Shown here: one piece after another, positions 19,692 through 29,302 of the stretch | Layout: the number at the start of each line of letters is the position of its first letter | Position numbering within the stretch: the stretch's first letter is position 1 | From: Lachnospiraceae bacterium | Lineage (GTDB): Bacteria > Bacillota > Clostridia > Lachnospirales > Lachnospiraceae | Direction of reading: 5' to 3' | Length of the DNA: 64,000 nt | Assembly: GCA_015056915.1 (NCBI GenBank) | Contig: SVFK01000009.1 | Span: 1-64,000 of the forward strand | Notes under the pieces: model-generated | What the model saw: the letters and a program-made list of their open reading frames with translations, nothing else | Database searches by the model: none | What the model was told of the DNA's origin: nothing | Made by a program: the position numbers and the translations under genes

Positions 19692-19789
19692 AAGCCTTGC
19701 AGAGTTATGTGCTTGCACAAAGGGAAAAGGTATATAAGGGAAGTAAGATACTGTTAACGCGTGATTTATGAGGAAGAGAAGGGGTAACT

Positions 19790-22408
19790 GTGCATAAGAT
19801 TTCTTTTCGAGAATTAGTAAATCTGAATGAACTGCAGAAAATACAGAATGAATTTTGCCGGGTCACTGGAGTCGCAGGTTATTGCGTGGATGAGGAGAAC
19901 CGGCATTTGACGATGCCCTCCGGGAAGGACAAGACCCTCGCGTTGCTTCAGGGAAAGGAATGCAATGACAGACTGACAATTATGCTGGAAAGAGTGCAGG
20001 ACGGTTCGCTGGAAGATATGGCAGTGGAGGAAATGGAGAATATTGAGGCTCGGATTGCGGCTGTTGCTGTTCGGGTAAAGGGCATGGCAACCATATATTG
20101 GGTAGTAATGGATACTTCCAAAGAAGAAATGTTTCATTTTTACCATATACTGGATTTGCTTCGGGATATCAGTCTGGCTATGTGTTCTCTTAAAGTGACC
20201 TGTTTTAGTGCGGAGGCAGAGAACAGGCAAAATCAATATGCTGAGCAGGAGAAGGAATGGACACGGAATGGTGTTGAGACTCTTACACAGATGATACAGC
20301 TTTTGGACAGTGATGAACAGGTTGAGCTGATCATGGATAAGTGGCTGACAATTGTTTCAGAATATATGAAGGTCGATACGGCAGAAATCTTTCAAACCAA
20401 TGCAGACATTACTAAGATGGATGTGATTTGCGAGTGGTGCAAGGATGGTCTGGTTTCTTTTTTTGACAAAAATATTCAGGTTAATACCTATTCCTTTCTC
20501 CGGGCGGAGAGACCGGTTGTGATTTCTTCTAACAGTCTGGAAAGCGAATATCAGCAGGAAATTGATGCTATAGGTATGAAAGCCGTGATTATTTTTCCGG
20601 TCATAAAGGATGATGCAGGACGATTGACCTTATTGTCACTGAATCATAGATTGCAAAAGCATGTATGGAATATGGCTGAGATTAAATACACGGTCGATGC
20701 AGTTAAAATTCTACAAAGTATATTGGGGAGGCGGATACAGAAGTATTCGATATCCAGCTCTTACAGTACGATGTGTACAATTTTTGACAATGTGGGCTGC
20801 TCGGTTTATGTGGAGGATAAGCTTACCGGAAAGCCTTTATTTGTAAATAAGAGAATGCAGAGAATTTTTTTTAATGAGATGAAGGAGGGCAACTTTACTG
20901 AAATTCTGGAATCGGTAAAATGTAACGGAACCGAGGGAAACAGCTACGAATACTTCTATAGTCAGCACGAACGCTGGTATGATTTTATACATAAAGAAAT
21001 TACATGGGTAGACGGTAAGCGTGCGACGATGTATTCCATTTATGATATTACGGAGAAAAAGCTGTATCAGAGAAGAATAGAGCAGCAGTTAAGCACAGAT
21101 TTTCTGACAGGTCTGTACAATCGTATGTGTTGCGAGCGTGACCTGGCGAGACGGATTGATGAGGCAGAAAAGGCAGGAGAGCGGGGCGCACTCCTGTATC
21201 TGGACTTGGATGATTTTAAGCATATTAATGAAGGTCTTGGTCACCAATACGGAGATGTGCTTTTAAAGGCAATTTCTCATTCTCTGCAAAGAATAGAGGG
21301 GATTGAAAACACCTGCTACCGAGTGGGCGGGGATGAATTTGTAATCGTGGTGCCGCCGGAGTCCTATTCACGATTGGAAGCTATTTTAAAGGATATTGAG
21401 AATGTTTTCAATCGTCCATGGTTCCTGAAGGATGCGGACTATTACTGTACCATGAGCATGGGTATCGTTACGTATCCTGATGGTGGAAATTCGGTGGCGG
21501 ATTTGATTAAAAAGGCTGACATTGCTTTATATGAGGCCAAGAATACCGGAAAGAACAGAGTGACACAGTATAGTGAAGGTAAGGGGTCCATTTCGGGCAG
21601 ACGTCTTGACATGGAGAAAAACATGCGAGATGCAGCACTGGATGATTATAAAGAATTCCAGGTATATTATCAGCCTATTATCAATGTTACTAACGGTCGC
21701 ACTGTGTGTGAAGGTGCGGAGGCATTGATTCGATGGAACAGTGAGAAGCTGGGCTTTATATCACCGGCGGAGTTTATCCCTCTGGCAGAATATCTCGGCT
21801 TAATCAATCCCATTGGCAATCATGTGCTGAAGGAGGCTTGTTGTCATTGTAAAGCGTGGAATGACCAGGGATTCCCGAATTACAAGGTCAATGTGAATCT
21901 GTCTGTTGTACAGCTGCTGCAAACTGATATTGTGGACATTGTGGAGCGTATCTTGAAGGAAACAGGATTGAACCCTAAGAATCTTACCTTGGAGGTTACG
22001 GAAAGTCTGGCCATTAACGATATAGAGCGTATGAAGGAAATCTTGAGAAGGATTAAAGCGCTGGGAGTAGAAATGGCACTGGATGATTTTGGAACCGGTT
22101 ACTCTTCCTTGAATCATATTCGAGAGTTGCCTTTTGATATTATTAAGGTGGATCAGAGCTTTGTCAGAGACCTGGCAGAGGATGCCTATTCCCGCTCCTT
22201 TATTAAGATGGTAGCAGAATTGGCGGAAACCATCGGAATGAGTATTTGCGTGGAGGGCATAGAGACAGAAATTCAATACAAAGCGCTACATGACATGAAG
22301 GTAAAGTACATTCAGGGTTATTATTTTGACCGCCCTATGCCTCGTACTGATTTTGAAAAGAAATATTTGGGAGGGGCTTGTCAAAAATCACCGGAGCATG
22401 TAATATAA
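19790..22408 (+). CDS. Multidomain sensor diguanylate cyclase/phosphodiesterase (PocR-like, GAF-like, PAS-like, GGDEF, EAL)
   Basis: An 872-residue c-di-GMP signalling protein. Residues about 8-150 resemble the PocR ligand-binding domain (LNELQKIQNEFCRVTGVAGYCVD). A GAF-like region (about 165-315) and a PAS-like region (about 325-425) follow. The GGDEF domain (about 430-600) has an intact RVGGDEFVIVV near residue 511. The EAL domain (about 620-860) has GAEALIRW, EVTES and DDFGTGYSSL, so both active sites look intact. No signal peptide or membrane helix is visible, so it is cytosolic and may sense a small ligand. It starts at GTG 19790. Its 3' end contains the promoter for the downstream purine riboswitch. 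Confidence 0.88.
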   Translation: MHKISFRELVNLNELQKIQNEFCRVTGVAGYCVDEENRHLTMPSGKDKTLALLQGKECNDRLTIMLERVQDGSLEDMAVEEMENIEARIAAVAVRVKGMATIYWVVMDTSKEEMFHFYHILDLLRDISLAMCSLKVTCFSAEAENRQNQYAEQEKEWTRNGVETLTQMIQLLDSDEQVELIMDKWLTIVSEYMKVDTAEIFQTNADITKMDVICEWCKDGLVSFFDKNIQVNTYSFLRAERPVVISSNSLESEYQQEIDAIGMKAVIIFPVIKDDAGRLTLLSLNHRLQKHVWNMAEIKYTVDAVKILQSILGRRIQKYSISSSYSTMCTIFDNVGCSVYVEDKLTGKPLFVNKRMQRIFFNEMKEGNFTEILESVKCNGTEGNSYEYFYSQHERWYDFIHKEITWVDGKRATMYSIYDITEKKLYQRRIEQQLSTDFLTGLYNRMCCERDLARRIDEAEKAGERGALLYLDLDDFKHINEGLGHQYGDVLLKAISHSLQRIEGIENTCYRVGGDEFVIVVPPESYSRLEAILKDIENVFNRPWFLKDADYYCTMSMGIVTYPDGGNSVADLIKKADIALYEAKNTGKNRVTQYSEGKGSISGRRLDMEKNMRDAALDDYKEFQVYYQPIINVTNGRTVCEGAEALIRWNSEKLGFISPAEFIPLAEYLGLINPIGNHVLKEACCHCKAWNDQGFPNYKVNVNLSVVQLLQTDIVDIVERILKETGLNPKNLTLEVTESLAINDIERMKEILRRIKALGVEMALDDFGTGYSSLNHIRELPFDIIKVDQSFVRDLAEDAYSRSFIKMVAELAETIGMSICVEGIETEIQYKALHDMKVKYIQGYYFDRPMPRTDFEKKYLGGACQKSPEHVI
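22378..22406 (+). promoter_or_regulatory. Promoter of the ZTP-riboswitch purine operon, inside the preceding gene
   Basis: TTGTCA (22378-22383) and TAATAT (22401-22406) with a 17-base spacer overlap the last codons of the GGDEF-EAL gene. The riboswitch aptamer begins about ten bases after the -10 box. Confidence 0.5.
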
Positions 22409-22413
22409 TAGCA

Positions 22414-22503
22414 GATGCTGCACGACTGGCGGAAAGCAGATAGCTGCGGTGGGACAACCCACAGGGAGTGTAGTTAAGAACGTATTAGCCGACCGCCTGG
22501 GCA
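22414..22503 (+). promoter_or_regulatory. ZTP (pfl) riboswitch aptamer
   Basis: The sequence carries the pfl hallmarks: ACGACTGGCGG at the 5' side, a GGTGGGACAACCCAC hairpin followed by GGGAGTGTAG, and the conserved CCGCCTGGGCA at the 3' side. GGCGG (22428-22432) can pair with CCGCC (22493-22497) to make the pseudoknot. This class senses ZMP/ZTP, signals of 10-formyl-tetrahydrofolate shortage. The two downstream genes catalyse exactly the formylation of ZMP (AICAR) and closure to IMP, which matches the expected regulon. Confidence 0.88.
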
Positions 22504-22560
22504 CCACTTGTATGCAATGATGCATGAGACTGCGAGTGTGGCTCAGGTGGTCGTTTTGTT
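22491..22560 (+). terminator. Riboswitch-controlled terminator
   Basis: GACCGCCTGGGC (22491-22502) pairs with GCTCAGGTGGTC (22541-22552) and is followed by GTTTTGTT. The left arm is the same CCGCC strand used by the aptamer pseudoknot, so ligand binding and termination are mutually exclusive: ZTP should switch expression on. Confidence 0.82.
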
Positions 22561-22613
22561 GTATGGATGTGCTAAGGCACATTCCTTTTAAGAAAATCAT
22601 AGGAGGATGAGAA

Positions 22614-23321
22614 ATGTTATCACTGGAACAGGAATTAAAAAGCAACGAGTATCCCGGAAGAGGAATTGTAATCGGCAAGTCCTCAAACGGTAAATATGCA
22701 GTAACTGCATATTTTATCATGGGAAGAAGCTCTAACAGCCGTAACCGTGTATTTGTAGAAGAAGGACAGGGCATCCGTACACAGGCCTTTGATCCGTCTA
22801 AGCTGGAGGACCCCAGTCTGATTATATATGCGCCTGTTAGGGTACTTGGCAATAAAACTATCGTAACCAACGGAGATCAGACCGATACTATTTACGAAGG
22901 AATGGATAAGCAGCTTACCTTTGAACAGTCCTTAAGAAGCAGGGAGTTTGAGCCGGATGCACCGAATTACACTCCTCGTATTTCAGGAGTGATGCATATT
23001 GAAGGCGGTAAGTACAGCTATGCGATGTCTATTTTAAAGAGTAATCACGGAGACGGAAGCTCTTGCGTACGCAACACCTTTGCTTATGAAACCCCTCTTG
23101 CAGGTGAAGGACATTTCATTCACACATATATGCATGACGGCAATCCTCTGCCCAGCTTTCAGGGGGAGCCCAAGCCGGTAGAGATTCCTGATGACATGGA
23201 AGCATTTGCCAACATGCTTTGGAACAGCTTGAATGAGGACAACAAGGTGTCTCTGTTCGTTCGTTATATTGATATTGAAACCGGAAAATATGAGACCAAG
23301 ATTATCAACAAGAACCAATAA
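22614..23321 (+). CDS. IMP cyclohydrolase, archaeal-type (PurO-like)
   Basis: A 235-residue protein of the IMP_cyclohyd family, which closes FAICAR to IMP in organisms lacking the PurH cyclohydrolase domain. Typical segments are NEYPGRGIVIGKSSNGKYAV, AYFIMGRSSNSRNRVF, YAPVRVLGNKTIVTNGDQTD and FEPDAPNYTPRISG. It starts at ATG 22614 after AGGAGGATG. It lies downstream of a ZTP riboswitch and 37 bases before the AICAR formyltransferase gene, giving a two-gene operon for the last two steps of IMP synthesis. Confidence in family is high; catalytic residues were not individually checked. Confidence 0.92.
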   Translation: MLSLEQELKSNEYPGRGIVIGKSSNGKYAVTAYFIMGRSSNSRNRVFVEEGQGIRTQAFDPSKLEDPSLIIYAPVRVLGNKTIVTNGDQTDTIYEGMDKQLTFEQSLRSREFEPDAPNYTPRISGVMHIEGGKYSYAMSILKSNHGDGSSCVRNTFAYETPLAGEGHFIHTYMHDGNPLPSFQGEPKPVEIPDDMEAFANMLWNSLNEDNKVSLFVRYIDIETGKYETKIINKNQ

Positions 23322-23358
23322 TAATTGCAAATTGTAATGAAAAATGTGGAGGAAAACA

Positions 23359-24537
23359 ATGAACGAAATCGAATTAAAATATGGCTGTAATCCTAATCAG
23401 AAGCCTTCCAGAATCTATATGGAGGACGGAAGCGAGCTTCCTGTTACTGTTTTAAACGGTAAACCCGGATATATCAATTTCCTTGATGCCTTTAACGGCT
23501 GGCAGCTGGTAAAAGAATTGAAGGAAGCAACAGGTCTTCCTGCGGCTACCTCCTTTAAGCATGTGTCTCCCGCCGGTGCTGCAGTGGGTCTTCCTATGGA
23601 TGAGACTCTGGCAAAGATTTACTGGGTGGATGATTTGGGTGAATTATCACCTTTGGCATGTGCTTATGCGAGAGCGAGAGGCGCAGACAGAATGTCTTCC
23701 TTTGGTGATTTTATTGCATTGTCCGATATCTGTGATGCAGATACCGCCAACTTAATTAAGCGTGAAGTATCTGACGGAGTTATTGCTCCCGGTTATACAG
23801 ATGAGGCTCTGGCTATTTTGAAGGAAAAGAAGAAGGGCGGATACAACGTAATCCAGATTGATGAGAATTATGTTCCTGCACCTGTAGAAAAGAAGCAGGT
23901 ATACGGCATCACCTTCGAACAGGGAAGAAATGAGCTGGATATTAACGGCGATTTACTTTCCAATATCGTGACAGATAATAAGGAGATTCCGGAAAATGCC
24001 TTAATCGACATGAAGATTGCGCTGATTACCTTGAAATATACCCAGTCCAATTCTGTATGTTATGTAAAGGATGGACAGGCAATCGGTATCGGTGCCGGAC
24101 AACAGTCCCGTATTCACTGTACCAGACTTGCTGGCAGCAAGGCAGACAACTGGTTCCTTCGTCAGTCTCCACAGGTGCTTGGGCTTGAGTTTGTAGACGG
24201 TCTTGGCAGAGCAAACAGAGACAATGCCATCGATGTTTATATGGGTGATGAATATGAGGATGTGCTGGCAGATGGTGTATGGGAAACAATTTTCAAGGTA
24301 AAGCCACCTGTATTTACCAGAGAAGAAAAGCGTGCATGGCTTGATAAAATGCAGGATGTGACTCTTGGCTCCGACGCTTTCTTCCCATTCTCTGACAATA
24401 TTGAGCGTGCACATAAGAGTGGTGTAAAATATATTGCACAGCCCGGTGGCTCAGTGCGTGATGATGCAGTAATCGAATGCTGCAATAAGTATGATATGGT
24501 AATGTCATTTACCGGTATCAGATTGTTCCACCACTAA
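23359..24537 (+). CDS. AICAR formyltransferase (stand-alone, without cyclohydrolase domain)
   Basis: A 392-residue enzyme that uses 10-formyl-THF to formylate AICAR. It corresponds to the C-terminal AICARFT domain of PurH only. Motifs are KYGCNPNQKPSRIY at the N-terminus, SFKHVSPAGAAVG with the catalytic Lys-His pair, RARGADRMSSFGDFIALSD, and IGAGQQSRIHCTRLAG. The C-terminal FSDNIERAHKSGVKYIAQPGGSVRDD is also typical. ATG 23359 follows GTGGAGGAAAAC. The missing cyclohydrolase activity is supplied by the preceding gene. A terminator lies at 24563-24601. Confidence 0.95.
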   Translation: MNEIELKYGCNPNQKPSRIYMEDGSELPVTVLNGKPGYINFLDAFNGWQLVKELKEATGLPAATSFKHVSPAGAAVGLPMDETLAKIYWVDDLGELSPLACAYARARGADRMSSFGDFIALSDICDADTANLIKREVSDGVIAPGYTDEALAILKEKKKGGYNVIQIDENYVPAPVEKKQVYGITFEQGRNELDINGDLLSNIVTDNKEIPENALIDMKIALITLKYTQSNSVCYVKDGQAIGIGAGQQSRIHCTRLAGSKADNWFLRQSPQVLGLEFVDGLGRANRDNAIDVYMGDEYEDVLADGVWETIFKVKPPVFTREEKRAWLDKMQDVTLGSDAFFPFSDNIERAHKSGVKYIAQPGGSVRDDAVIECCNKYDMVMSFTGIRLFHH

Positions 24538-24562
24538 AATGGCAGTAAAGCAGTAATGTAAG

Positions 24563-24601
24563 GGTCGATATTTTCATGTAAAATATCGACCTGTTATTTT
24601 A
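24563..24601 (+). terminator. Intrinsic terminator of the purine operon
   Basis: GGTCGATATTTT (24563-24574) and AAAATATCGACC (24580-24591) are a perfect 12-bp stem with a five-base loop, followed by TGTTATTTTA. Confidence 0.85.
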
Positions 24602-24706
24602 TAGAAAAATATGGTATTACGGTAATTTGCTGCAGAATTTGTATTGGTACTGGCGAAAGTTGGAAAGATATAGTAATATGTTAGCTGGAAGAAAAAATAA
24701 GTGAGC

Positions 24707-24736
24707 TTGAAACCATATAAAAAAGGGGTTTATTAT
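24707..24736 (+). promoter_or_regulatory. Candidate promoter of glnS
   Basis: TTGAAA (about 24707) and TATTAT lie 18 bases apart about 60 bases before the gene. No T-box features (specifier stem, AGGGTGGNACCGCG) are seen in the 190-base gap. Confidence 0.4.
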
Positions 24737-24795
24737 TATATTTTTGTGTGATAAGATTAAAGATAGGACAAAAGGGAAAGGCAAGGAGCACTATC

Positions 24796-26484
24796 ATGAG
24801 TGAAATTGAAAATGTGGTTTCCGAGGTAAAGGAATCCAAGAATTTTATTGAACAGATTATTGATAAAGATTTGGCAGAAGGTGTATATGATACCGTACAC
24901 ACCCGTTTTCCGCCGGAGCCCAATGGTTATCTCCATATTGGGCATGCCAAGGCTATTCTTGTAAATTACATGCTGGCGCAGAAGTACGGCGGCAAATTTA
25001 ATATGCGCTTTGACGACACTAACCCCACCAAGGAAGATATTGAGTTCGTAGAATCTATTAAAGCGGACGTACAGTGGCTGGGAGCTGATTATGAGGACAG
25101 ACTGTTCTTTGCATCTGATTATTTCGGTGAGATGTATGATGCTGCTGTGAAGCTGATTAAAAAGGGTAAGGCGTATGTATCTGATTTATCTGCGGAGCAG
25201 ATTAAGGAGTACAGAGGAACCTTCACAGAGGCCGGAAAGGAGGATCCTTCCAGCACTCGTTCCATAGAGGAGAATTTGCAGCTGTTTAAAGAGATGAAGG
25301 AAGGTAAATATGCAGACGGAGAGAAGGTGCTTCGTGCCCGCATAGACATGACCTCACCTAATATCAACATGCGTGATCCTGTTATTTATCGTGTGGCTCA
25401 CATGACTCACCATAATACAGGTGACAAATGGTGTATTTATCCGATGTACGATTTTGCACATCCTATCGAGGATGCCATTGAAGGAATTACCCATTCTATC
25501 TGTACTCTGGAATTTGAGGATCACAGACCCCTGTACGATTGGGTGGTAAGAGAACTGGAATATCCCAATCCGCCCAAGCAGATAGAACAGGCTAAAATGT
25601 ATTTAAAGAATGTGGTTACAGGTAAAAGGTATATCAAAAAGCTTGTACAGGAAGGAATTGTTGACGGTTGGGATGATCCGAGACTGGTGTCTATCTCAGC
25701 ACTGCGCCGTCGTGGCTTCACACCGGAGTCTATCAGAATGTTTGTAGAGATGTGTGGAGTGTCCAAGGCACATTCCATTGCAGACTATGCAGCTCTGGAG
25801 TATTGTATTCGTGAGGATTTGAAGGCTAAAGCACCACGATATATGGCTATTTTAGACCCTGTAAAGCTTGTAATTGACAATTATCCCGAAGGACAGACCG
25901 AAATGCTGGAGGCTGTTAATAATCCGGAGAATGAAGCATTGGGAACACGTCAGCTTCCTTTCGGAAAGGAATTGTATATTGAGAGAGATGACTTTATGGA
26001 AGAGCCTCCTAAGAAGTATTTCCGCATGTTCCCGGGCAATGAAGTACGTCTGATGAATGCATATTTCGTGACATGTACCGGATGCGTGAAGGATGAAAAT
26101 GGTAATGTAACCGAAGTGCATTGTACCTATGATCCTGCTTCCAAGGGTGGTAACAGTCCTGATGGACGTAAGGTGAAGGGAACCATTCACTGGGTTGCAG
26201 CTGAGCAGGCAGTGAAGGCGGAAGTAAGATTATACGAGAATATTATTGACGAGGAGAAGGGTGTTTACAACGAAGATGGCAGCCTGAACCTGAATCCCAA
26301 TTCCCTTACGGTTCTTAAAGAGTGCTATCTGGAGCCTGCATTTGCCGGAGCAAAGGCATATGACAGCTTCCAGTTTGTAAGACAGGGATTTTTCTGTGTG
26401 GATGCTAAGGATTCAACAGAGGATTCATTGGTATTTAACCGTATTGTATCATTGAAGAGCTCTTATGTATTACCGAAAGCATAA
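24796..26484 (+). CDS. glnS: Glutaminyl-tRNA synthetase
   Basis: A 562-residue class I synthetase charging tRNA-Gln. [18 protein letters not shown] holds the HIGH motif. The KMSKS-equivalent is [11 protein letters not shown], followed by [18 protein letters not shown], which is diagnostic of GlnRS. The C-terminal beta-barrel anticodon-binding region contains [18 protein letters not shown] 24796 follows AAGGAG, and the in-frame extension to 24748 lacks a binding site. A dedicated GlnRS implies that this organism need not rely only on the GatCAB amidotransferase route for Gln-tRNA, although many relatives have both. Confidence 0.95.
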   Translation: MSEIENVVSEVKESKNFIEQIIDKDLAEGVYDTVHTRFPPEPNGYLHIGHAKAILVNYMLAQKYGGKFNMRFDDTNPTKEDIEFVESIKADVQWLGADYEDRLFFASDYFGEMYDAAVKLIKKGKAYVSDLSAEQIKEYRGTFTEAGKEDPSSTRSIEENLQLFKEMKEGKYADGEKVLRARIDMTSPNINMRDPVIYRVAHMTHHNTGDKWCIYPMYDFAHPIEDAIEGITHSICTLEFEDHRPLYDWVVRELEYPNPPKQIEQAKMYLKNVVTGKRYIKKLVQEGIVDGWDDPRLVSISALRRRGFTPESIRMFVEMCGVSKAHSIADYAALEYCIREDLKAKAPRYMAILDPVKLVIDNYPEGQTEMLEAVNNPENEALGTRQLPFGKELYIERDDFMEEPPKKYFRMFPGNEVRLMNAYFVTCTGCVKDENGNVTEVHCTYDPASKGGNSPDGRKVKGTIHWVAAEQAVKAEVRLYENIIDEEKGVYNEDGSLNLNPNSLTVLKECYLEPAFAGAKAYDSFQFVRQGFFCVDAKDSTEDSLVFNRIVSLKSSYVLPKA

Positions 26485-26510
26485 GGGACTACAAACAAAG
26501 GAGAAGAAAT

Positions 26511-27353
26511 ATGGCGGGTTTGTTATCCGGATTGGCAGGATTGGGTTTAGATAATCTTGAGAATTTAGATATTTATGAAACGGCGGATAAGGATGCCGAT
26601 AAGGAGCAGGCTGAAGTACACAAGGTCGAAGAGAAAGAGCTGATATATGAAAAGACTTTTGAATGTCCTGTGTGCTATAGCCAATTTTCCAATAAAATTA
26701 TGAAAAGCGGAAAAGCAAAGCTTTTAGGAACAGACCAGGATTTGCGGGCAAGATATGAGGGAATCGATGCTGTAAAGTATGATGTGCAGTTATGCCCTAA
26801 ATGCGGTTATGCTGCATTAACCAGATATTTTCCCCATGTAAGCTCAGGACAGATAAAGCTGATTCGGGAAAATATCAGTCAGAAGGTGCATTTACACGCT
26901 TATAATGATGAAACCTACAGTTATGAGGAGGCATTAGAGCGTTATAAGCTGTGTCTGGCTAATGCAGTAGTGAAGCGTGCCAGAGCCAGTGAAAAGGCAT
27001 ATATCTGTTTGAAGAGTGGTTGGCTTGTGCGCGGATATCAAGAGTATTTGCAGGAAAACGGAGAAGATAATCCGGCAAAGCTCAAGGAGCTTAAGGCGAT
27101 GGAAGATTCCTATATGCTGAATGCCTTGAACGGCTTTGTGGAAGCTGTACAGAACGAGACCTTTCCTATGTGCGGAATGGACGAAATGACGATTAATTAT
27201 TTATTAGCAGTCCTGGCAACTCGTTTTAAGAAGTATGATGTGGCAAGTAAGATGGTAGCTACCATTCTGACCTCTACCACAGCTAATGCACGTGCCAAGG
27301 ATAAAGCGCGTGAATTGAAGGAGCAGATTCTGGAACAGCTGAAAAAGAAGTAG
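26511..27353 (+). CDS. DUF2225 family protein with Cys pairs
   Basis: A 280-residue soluble protein with an N-terminal acidic segment (residues 15-40) and then CPVC and CPKCG separated by about 40 residues, as in the DUF2225 family, where a zinc-ribbon-like site is expected. The C-terminal part is helical (EEALERYKLCLANAVVKRARASEKAYICLKSGWLVRGY) and TPR-like. The family is common in Clostridia and its role is not established. It starts 26 bases after glnS, so cotranscription is likely. It shows no membrane segment or catalytic motif. Confidence 0.82.
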   Translation: MAGLLSGLAGLGLDNLENLDIYETADKDADKEQAEVHKVEEKELIYEKTFECPVCYSQFSNKIMKSGKAKLLGTDQDLRARYEGIDAVKYDVQLCPKCGYAALTRYFPHVSSGQIKLIRENISQKVHLHAYNDETYSYEEALERYKLCLANAVVKRARASEKAYICLKSGWLVRGYQEYLQENGEDNPAKLKELKAMEDSYMLNALNGFVEAVQNETFPMCGMDEMTINYLLAVLATRFKKYDVASKMVATILTSTTANARAKDKARELKEQILEQLKKK

Positions 27354-27391
27354 CTTAAAGATAAGAAGAGTGATTTGACAAGGTAGAAACC

Positions 27392-28828
27392 ATGTATGAC
27401 ATGACAATACAGCTTCATGCAGACGGGGATAAATGCCTGTATGAACAGATTTATGAGCATATCAGACAGGAAATAAAGGAAGGGAAGCTTCTCGCGGGAG
27501 AGAGGCTTCCCTCCACGCGTTCTCTGGCGGAATACCTGCAGATATCGCGAAGCACGGTAGATTATGCATATGCGCAGCTTCAAAGCGAAGGCTATATTGA
27601 AGCAAGACCTTATAGAGGATACTTTGTATGTCCTATGGAAGATTTACTACAGATGGAAAGCAATTTGGGAGCATCTTTGCAGATGAATATGTGTGATGCC
27701 GGGGCAGACCTTGATGAAGACAAGAGTAGTAAAAAGGACGCTGTTAACTATTTATATGACTTTTCGCCAAATGGAATTGATATGTCAGGCTTTCCCTTTG
27801 GGGTATGGAAAAGGATTACCAAGAATATTTTGACGGATGCAAACAGCGAGTTGTTTTCTCAAGGGGAAGCGCAGGGTGACTATGACCTGCGCCTGACCAT
27901 TACCAGATATTTGCATTCCTCCCGCGGTGTTAATTGTACCCCCGATCAGGTAATTATAGGAGCAGGAAATGATTATCTGCTAATGCTGTTGGAAAAGATA
28001 CTCGGTCCACAGGTGAAAATCGCCATAGAGAATCCAACCTACAAAAGAGCCTATCAAATCTTCCAATCATTCGCATATCCTATCACTACAGTGGATATGG
28101 ATGAGAATGGCATGAAGGCCGGCAGACTGGAAAAGGAAGATGTCAGTCTGGCATATGTGATGCCCTCTCATCAGTTTCCTACAGGCGTTGTCATGCCTAT
28201 CGGACGTAGGAGAGAGCTTTTGAAATGGGCAAACGGTGGAGAGGAGCGTTATCTGATAGAGGATGATTATGACAGTGAATTCCGTTATCGGGGTAAACCG
28301 ATTCCTTCCTTGCAGGCATCGGATACGCATGACAAGGTGATTTATATAGGAACCTTTTCTAAGGCGATTGCACCAGCTATTCGTGTAAGCTATATGGTGC
28401 TACCTGAGAAACTACTTGCAGCCTATCGGAGAAGCTGTCACTTTTATTCCTGCACGGTGTCGCGAATTGATCAGAGGATTCTGAATGAGTTTATCAGTGA
28501 GGGCTATTTTGAAAGACATCTGAATAAAATGCGTAAGATTTATCGGGGAAAGCATGATTTGCTTTTGGAATGTCTAAGACCCTTTGAGAAAAAATTTACG
28601 ATATCCGGTGAACATGCGGGCTTGCATTTACTACTGACTGCAAAAGACTATACGCAAGAAAAAACCTTCATCCGTGCTGCAGCGCAGAACGGAGTGAAGG
28701 TCTATGGTTTGTCTGACAGTCTGGTGGCGGGAGTGCCTGAAAATGCCACTATCCTGCTTGGCTTTGGCGGTTTAAAAAACCAGGAAATTATAGAAGGTAT
28801 GAATCTCCTTAAAAAAGCATGGCTCTAA
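27392..28828 (+). CDS. MocR/PdxR-type transcriptional regulator (GntR HTH fused to aminotransferase)
   Basis: A 478-residue protein. Residues about 10-80 form a GntR winged helix (AGERLPSTRSLAEYLQISRSTVDYAYAQL). Residues about 120-478 form a fold-type-I aminotransferase domain with the PLP lysine in GTFSKAIAPAIRVSYMVLP and the Asp ring contact in YLIEDDYDSEF. Proteins of this class sense PLP or PLP-bound amines, and PdxR members activate vitamin B6 synthesis. No pdxST genes are adjacent, so the target is unknown. Its stop codon overlaps the stop of the convergent small gene by four bases. Confidence 0.9.
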   Translation: MYDMTIQLHADGDKCLYEQIYEHIRQEIKEGKLLAGERLPSTRSLAEYLQISRSTVDYAYAQLQSEGYIEARPYRGYFVCPMEDLLQMESNLGASLQMNMCDAGADLDEDKSSKKDAVNYLYDFSPNGIDMSGFPFGVWKRITKNILTDANSELFSQGEAQGDYDLRLTITRYLHSSRGVNCTPDQVIIGAGNDYLLMLLEKILGPQVKIAIENPTYKRAYQIFQSFAYPITTVDMDENGMKAGRLEKEDVSLAYVMPSHQFPTGVVMPIGRRRELLKWANGGEERYLIEDDYDSEFRYRGKPIPSLQASDTHDKVIYIGTFSKAIAPAIRVSYMVLPEKLLAAYRRSCHFYSCTVSRIDQRILNEFISEGYFERHLNKMRKIYRGKHDLLLECLRPFEKKFTISGEHAGLHLLLTAKDYTQEKTFIRAAAQNGVKVYGLSDSLVAGVPENATILLGFGGLKNQEIIEGMNLLKKAWL

Positions 28829-29193
28829 TTGTCTGTGGCAGGAGCTTCCTCTTCAGAGGTGTTTTCCTCAGCAGTATCTTCCTCGTCAAAGAATTCTTCA
28901 ACGGTTTCCTCTGTAACGTCTTCCGTTATCTGAGAGAGCGTTTCGGTCAGGGGAGTAAACTCTTCTGCTTCCGAATCAACATCTGCATCGGAAGCCGGCT
29001 CAACATTTAGAGATACATAATTGCGAGTGGCATCTAAATCATCAAAATCCTCGCTGAAATCATCATAATCTTCATCGTTATCGAGGGATTCTGTCATAGC
29101 GGAATCCTTCTTTTTCATAAAGTAATATGCAGCGGCAGCAGCGGTACCGGCAGCTGCGGTTAAAAGTAAAAATTTACCGAATTTTTTTGCCAT
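28825..29193 (-). CDS. Small membrane-anchored acidic protein
   Basis: A 122-residue protein. Residues 1-26 are a short basic start followed by an Ala-rich membrane segment (LLLTAAAGTAAAAAYYFM). The rest is strikingly acidic, rich in Asp and Glu, and probably unstructured. The layout resembles YtxH-like membrane-anchored proteins but no family is claimed. It starts at ATG 29193 after AAGGAG. It converges on the MocR-type gene with overlapping stop codons, so no terminator can lie between them. Function is unknown. Confidence 0.7.
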   Translation of the reverse strand: MAKKFGKFLLLTAAAGTAAAAAYYFMKKKDSAMTESLDNDEDYDDFSEDFDDLDATRNYVSLNVEPASDADVDSEAEEFTPLTETLSQITEDVTEETVEEFFDEEDTAEENTSEEEAPATDN

Positions 29194-29302
29194 ATTCTGA
29201 CTCCTTTCGTTCTGTTTATGATTATCATTGGCATAAAATACTTTTCTGTTAGTATTATTTTAATACTATTTTACGGAAATGAAAAGATAATATGTATAAA
29301 TT

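Noticed and set aside
24602..24795. T-box riboswitch upstream of glnS
   Set aside because: No T-box sequence or antiterminator pair is visible in the 190-base A/T-rich gap.
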